Positions 5,367 to 6,837 of a DNA stretch of 6,837 nt are shown one piece after another; positions within the stretch are counted from its first letter, which is position 1; each line of letters starts with the position of its first letter. Below the pieces are notes generated by a model, which made no database searches, was not told where the DNA came from, and was given only the letters and a program-made list of their open reading frames with translations. Origin of the DNA: Methanoregula sp. UBA471 (GTDB lineage: Archaea > Halobacteriota > Methanomicrobia > Methanomicrobiales > Methanospirillaceae); the NCBI GenBank assembly GCA_002495065.1, contig DADT01000058.1:164-7000 (forward strand), in the 5' to 3' direction. Made by a program: the position numbers and the translations under genes.

Positions 5367-6323
5367 TTAATTAATCTCCATCACTTTTGAGAACTGAATG
5401 TTTCCGGCACCGATCTCAGTGGTGATCTCAATGCCGTGTTCGACAGTATTTCCAATATAATTCAGACCGCTGAATGCAACTATAGAAAGTCTGAAAGGAT
5501 TTGCAGGAAGATTGAAAACCTGAGTTCCCATGACAACGGGAAAAACAAAGCCGCACGCATTCATGAGACTGATTGTTTCCTCGACCTGTTTTTTTGCAGA
5601 ACTTGGAACCTCCCGGACATTTGCCAATGCAATACCGGATTTGGATCGTGCATATCCCGATATTGAAGTGAGTCCGGATGAGATGAAAAGTTCGAGCGGA
5701 TCTATAGTTGTTCCACGGTAACCGATCAAATCCTTGAACCGTTTTGGTGTCCCCTCTTCAATCTCAAGCCTTCCACCGTATGCCATTTTTACCGGTATTC
5801 CTTTCCTTTGGAAAACTCCGTCCATTGAAATACTGCAGATGGTAATGAATCCTACCGATCCTGAAGGAACACGAGGATCACGTTCGATTATCCGATAAGA
5901 ATTAAAGAAACCGCACCCGGCTTTCACAACCTCGTCAAATGCGAATTTTACTTTCTCCATTGACTCGCGGGGAACGATTGAGAGATTATATGCAACATCC
6001 CCTGTGCTGGTCGCAGGATCAAAAGTACTCCGGTAGGCCAGACGCTCGAGTTTTGAGATGACAAATCCTATCCGGTCGTCAACGAGAGCGTTATCAGTCT
6101 CATCCAGTCCGGCCCTTGTCAATATCCTGCCCTGATTACCGATCTTTTCAGTAAACCCCATCGTGTCAAGGTAACTGAGATAGTACTGAACTGCCCGATC
6201 ACTAAGAATAAAACCCCGTTCTGCCATAAGTTCTGAAAGCCGTTTCGCTCCGACAGGGTCATTATGTTCTTTGAGTATTCGGAGAATTTCAATATATTTT
6301 CTTTCTGTGCGGATCATTGTCAC
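5367..6323 (-). CDS. nrpR: NrpR-family transcriptional repressor (winged helix plus one NrpR domain)
   Basis: 318 residues. Residues 1-75 form a winged helix of the RNase R-type HTH: ERKYIEILRILKEHNDPVGA, then a recognition-helix-like segment SDRAVQYYLSYLDTMGF and the wing IGNQGRILTRAGLDE. Residues about 85-318 are one NrpR regulatory (DUF128) domain, including KVKFAFDEVVKAGCGF and KVMEIN at the end. In methanogens NrpR represses nif and glnA genes and is released by 2-oxoglutarate under nitrogen limitation. Methanococcus NrpR has two regulatory domains in one chain; a single domain with HTH corresponds to NrpRI of Methanosarcina, which works with a separate NrpRII. So a partner is expected elsewhere (inference). 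Start: GTG at 6321-6323 overlaps the dut stop; a GGAGG is 4 bases before it, and 10 bases before an ATG two codons later (6315-6317), which may be the true start. The gene abuts the tubulin-like gene at its 3' end. Confidence 0.9.
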   Translation of the reverse strand: MTMIRTERKYIEILRILKEHNDPVGAKRLSELMAERGFILSDRAVQYYLSYLDTMGFTEKIGNQGRILTRAGLDETDNALVDDRIGFVISKLERLAYRSTFDPATSTGDVAYNLSIVPRESMEKVKFAFDEVVKAGCGFFNSYRIIERDPRVPSGSVGFITICSISMDGVFQRKGIPVKMAYGGRLEIEEGTPKRFKDLIGYRGTTIDPLELFISSGLTSISGYARSKSGIALANVREVPSSAKKQVEETISLMNACGFVFPVVMGTQVFNLPANPFRLSIVAFSGLNYIGNTVEHGIEITTEIGAGNIQFSKVMEIN

Positions 6324-6757
6324 TTCGCCTCCACTGCCCCCCGGCTATCCTGATAACGACCTGTATAACACTGATTGCTTTCCCTCACCTCATGGAATAT
6401 TATCTGCACCACACGATCGTTCTTTCTGATGAAAATGTCATCGCTTCCCATATTAGTCAGGCATAATGTCAGTTGTCCGCGGAATCCCGGATCAACAAAC
6501 CCGGCACCAAGAAGAACCCCCCGTCTCCCGAAGGAGGATCTGCACCGAAGTGTCCCGGCTAGATCCTTAGGAAGCTCCACCCATTCAAGCGTAGGAACAA
6601 GCGTACAGGTACCCTTCAGGATATGCACGTCCCCGGCAGCGCGAAGGTCATAGGATGCGGGCTGCTGGCATTCACTGCTATAGGGTGTAATAACTAAAAT
6701 TCCCATAACGCAATCGTGGTCCAGACGGCGGATTATTTCTGGTGCAGATAAAATCAT
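6320..6757 (-). CDS. dut: Archaeal dUTPase (dUTP diphosphatase, Dcd/Dut superfamily)
   Basis: 145 residues. It hydrolyses dUTP to dUMP and pyrophosphate, keeping uracil out of DNA. Motifs in order: MILS start, QPASYDLRA (32-40), RCRSSFGRRG (71-80), GAGFVDPGFRG (84-94, with D89 as the catalytic/uracil-site aspartate), NDRVVQIIF (113-121), and YTGRYQDSRG (131-140). The fold is shared with dCTP deaminases, but the glutamate needed for deamination (LEF/LEI two strands after DPG) is replaced by Cys98 (QLTLCLTN), so only dUTPase activity is expected. Length fits the short archaeal dut family (about 150). The ATG at 6755-6757 has no Shine-Dalgarno, and an AT-rich promoter lies close upstream, so transcription may be nearly leaderless. 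The TGA stop overlaps the nrpR GTG start by 4 bases, which suggests translational coupling. Confidence 0.85.
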   Translation of the reverse strand: MILSAPEIIRRLDHDCVMGILVITPYSSECQQPASYDLRAAGDVHILKGTCTLVPTLEWVELPKDLAGTLRCRSSFGRRGVLLGAGFVDPGFRGQLTLCLTNMGSDDIFIRKNDRVVQIIFHEVRESNQCYTGRYQDSRGAVEAK

Positions 6758-6778
6758 TCACTAGATTATCGGTAGAAA

Positions 6779-6804
6779 ATACTTAATATCTTTTGATATA
6801 TATG
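6779..6804. promoter_or_regulatory. AT-rich divergent promoter for dut and the right-edge gene
   Basis: Two TATA-like elements lie in this stretch: CTTAATATC (6782-6790; GATATTAAG on the minus strand) and GATATATAT (6795-6803). The first is about 28 bases from both the dut ATG (6757) and the putative tRNA start (6814), so it could serve either direction. The second fits a dut start near 6775 with an 18-base leader. The sequence AAAATA-CTTA-ATATCTTTT (6776-6794) is also an imperfect dyad, hence a possible operator. Confidence 0.45.
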
Positions 6805-6813
6805 AGATGAGAA

Positions 6814-6837
6814 GGATCCATGGGGTAGAGGACATCC
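6814..6837 (+). tRNA. Possible 5' end of a tRNA gene, cut by the window edge
   Basis: The last 24 bases can be read as acceptor GGATCCA, TG at positions 8-9, GGGT, then AGAGGACA with A14, G15, G18, G19 and A21, then TCC returning to the D stem. U8 and the D-loop invariants fit, and CCATGGGGTAG-GG resembles archaeal tRNA-Gln-type D arms. Anticodon and T arms are outside, so identity is unknown. Competing reading: an ATG at 6807-6809 opens a frame MRRIHGVEDI to the window end, with no ribosome site. Confidence 0.4.

Noticed and set aside
1..6837. CRISPR array, insertion sequence, integrase or phage genes
   Set aside because: No regularly spaced repeats, no terminal inverted repeats and no mobility-protein motifs were seen; all five large genes look chromosomal.

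Overview
The window comes from a methanogenic archaeon, most likely of the order Methanomicrobiales (inference). Two F420-dependent enzymes of the C1 pathway, Mtd (C-terminal fragment) and Mer, sit within 2.5 kb of each other. An NrpR-type nitrogen repressor and an archaeal-type dUTPase are also present. Promoters look archaeal (TATA-like boxes) and terminators look like poly-U tracts.

Layout. 1-179 (+): end of mtd. 176-1168 (-): a GalT-like HIT-superfamily nucleotidyltransferase that converges on mtd, with overlapping stop codons. 1169-1548: a 380-bp AT-rich gap holding the likely promoter of the GalT-like gene, a 32-bp dyad and the poly-U terminator of mer. 1549-2535 (-): mer, with a TTG start backed by a near-perfect Shine-Dalgarno. 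2536-2978: a 443-bp divergent spacer with the mer promoter, several small dyads and the promoter of the next gene. 2979-5366 (+): a 795-residue tubulin/FtsZ-superfamily protein with a degenerate nucleotide-binding signature and a 400-residue hydrophilic tail. 5367-6323 (-): nrpR, abutting the tubulin-like gene end to end with no spacer. 6320-6757 (-): dut, overlapping nrpR by 4 bases in a probable two-gene operon. 6758-6837: an AT-rich promoter spacer, then either the 5' end of a tRNA or the start of a + strand CDS cut by the window edge.

How the genes work together. Mtd and Mer catalyse successive reductions of C1-tetrahydromethanopterin (methenyl to methylene to methyl) with reduced F420. 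Here they are separate transcription units on opposite strands. dut and nrpR look translationally coupled. The tubulin-like gene has its own promoter and no obvious functional partner in the window; it is the best candidate for something undescribed. Its FtsZ-like fold markers (T1 glycine loop, TLP..EG segment, T7-like acidic loop) are kept, the GGGTGTG phosphate loop is not, and the tail carries spaced basic islands and a short terminal motif typical of protein-docking peptides.
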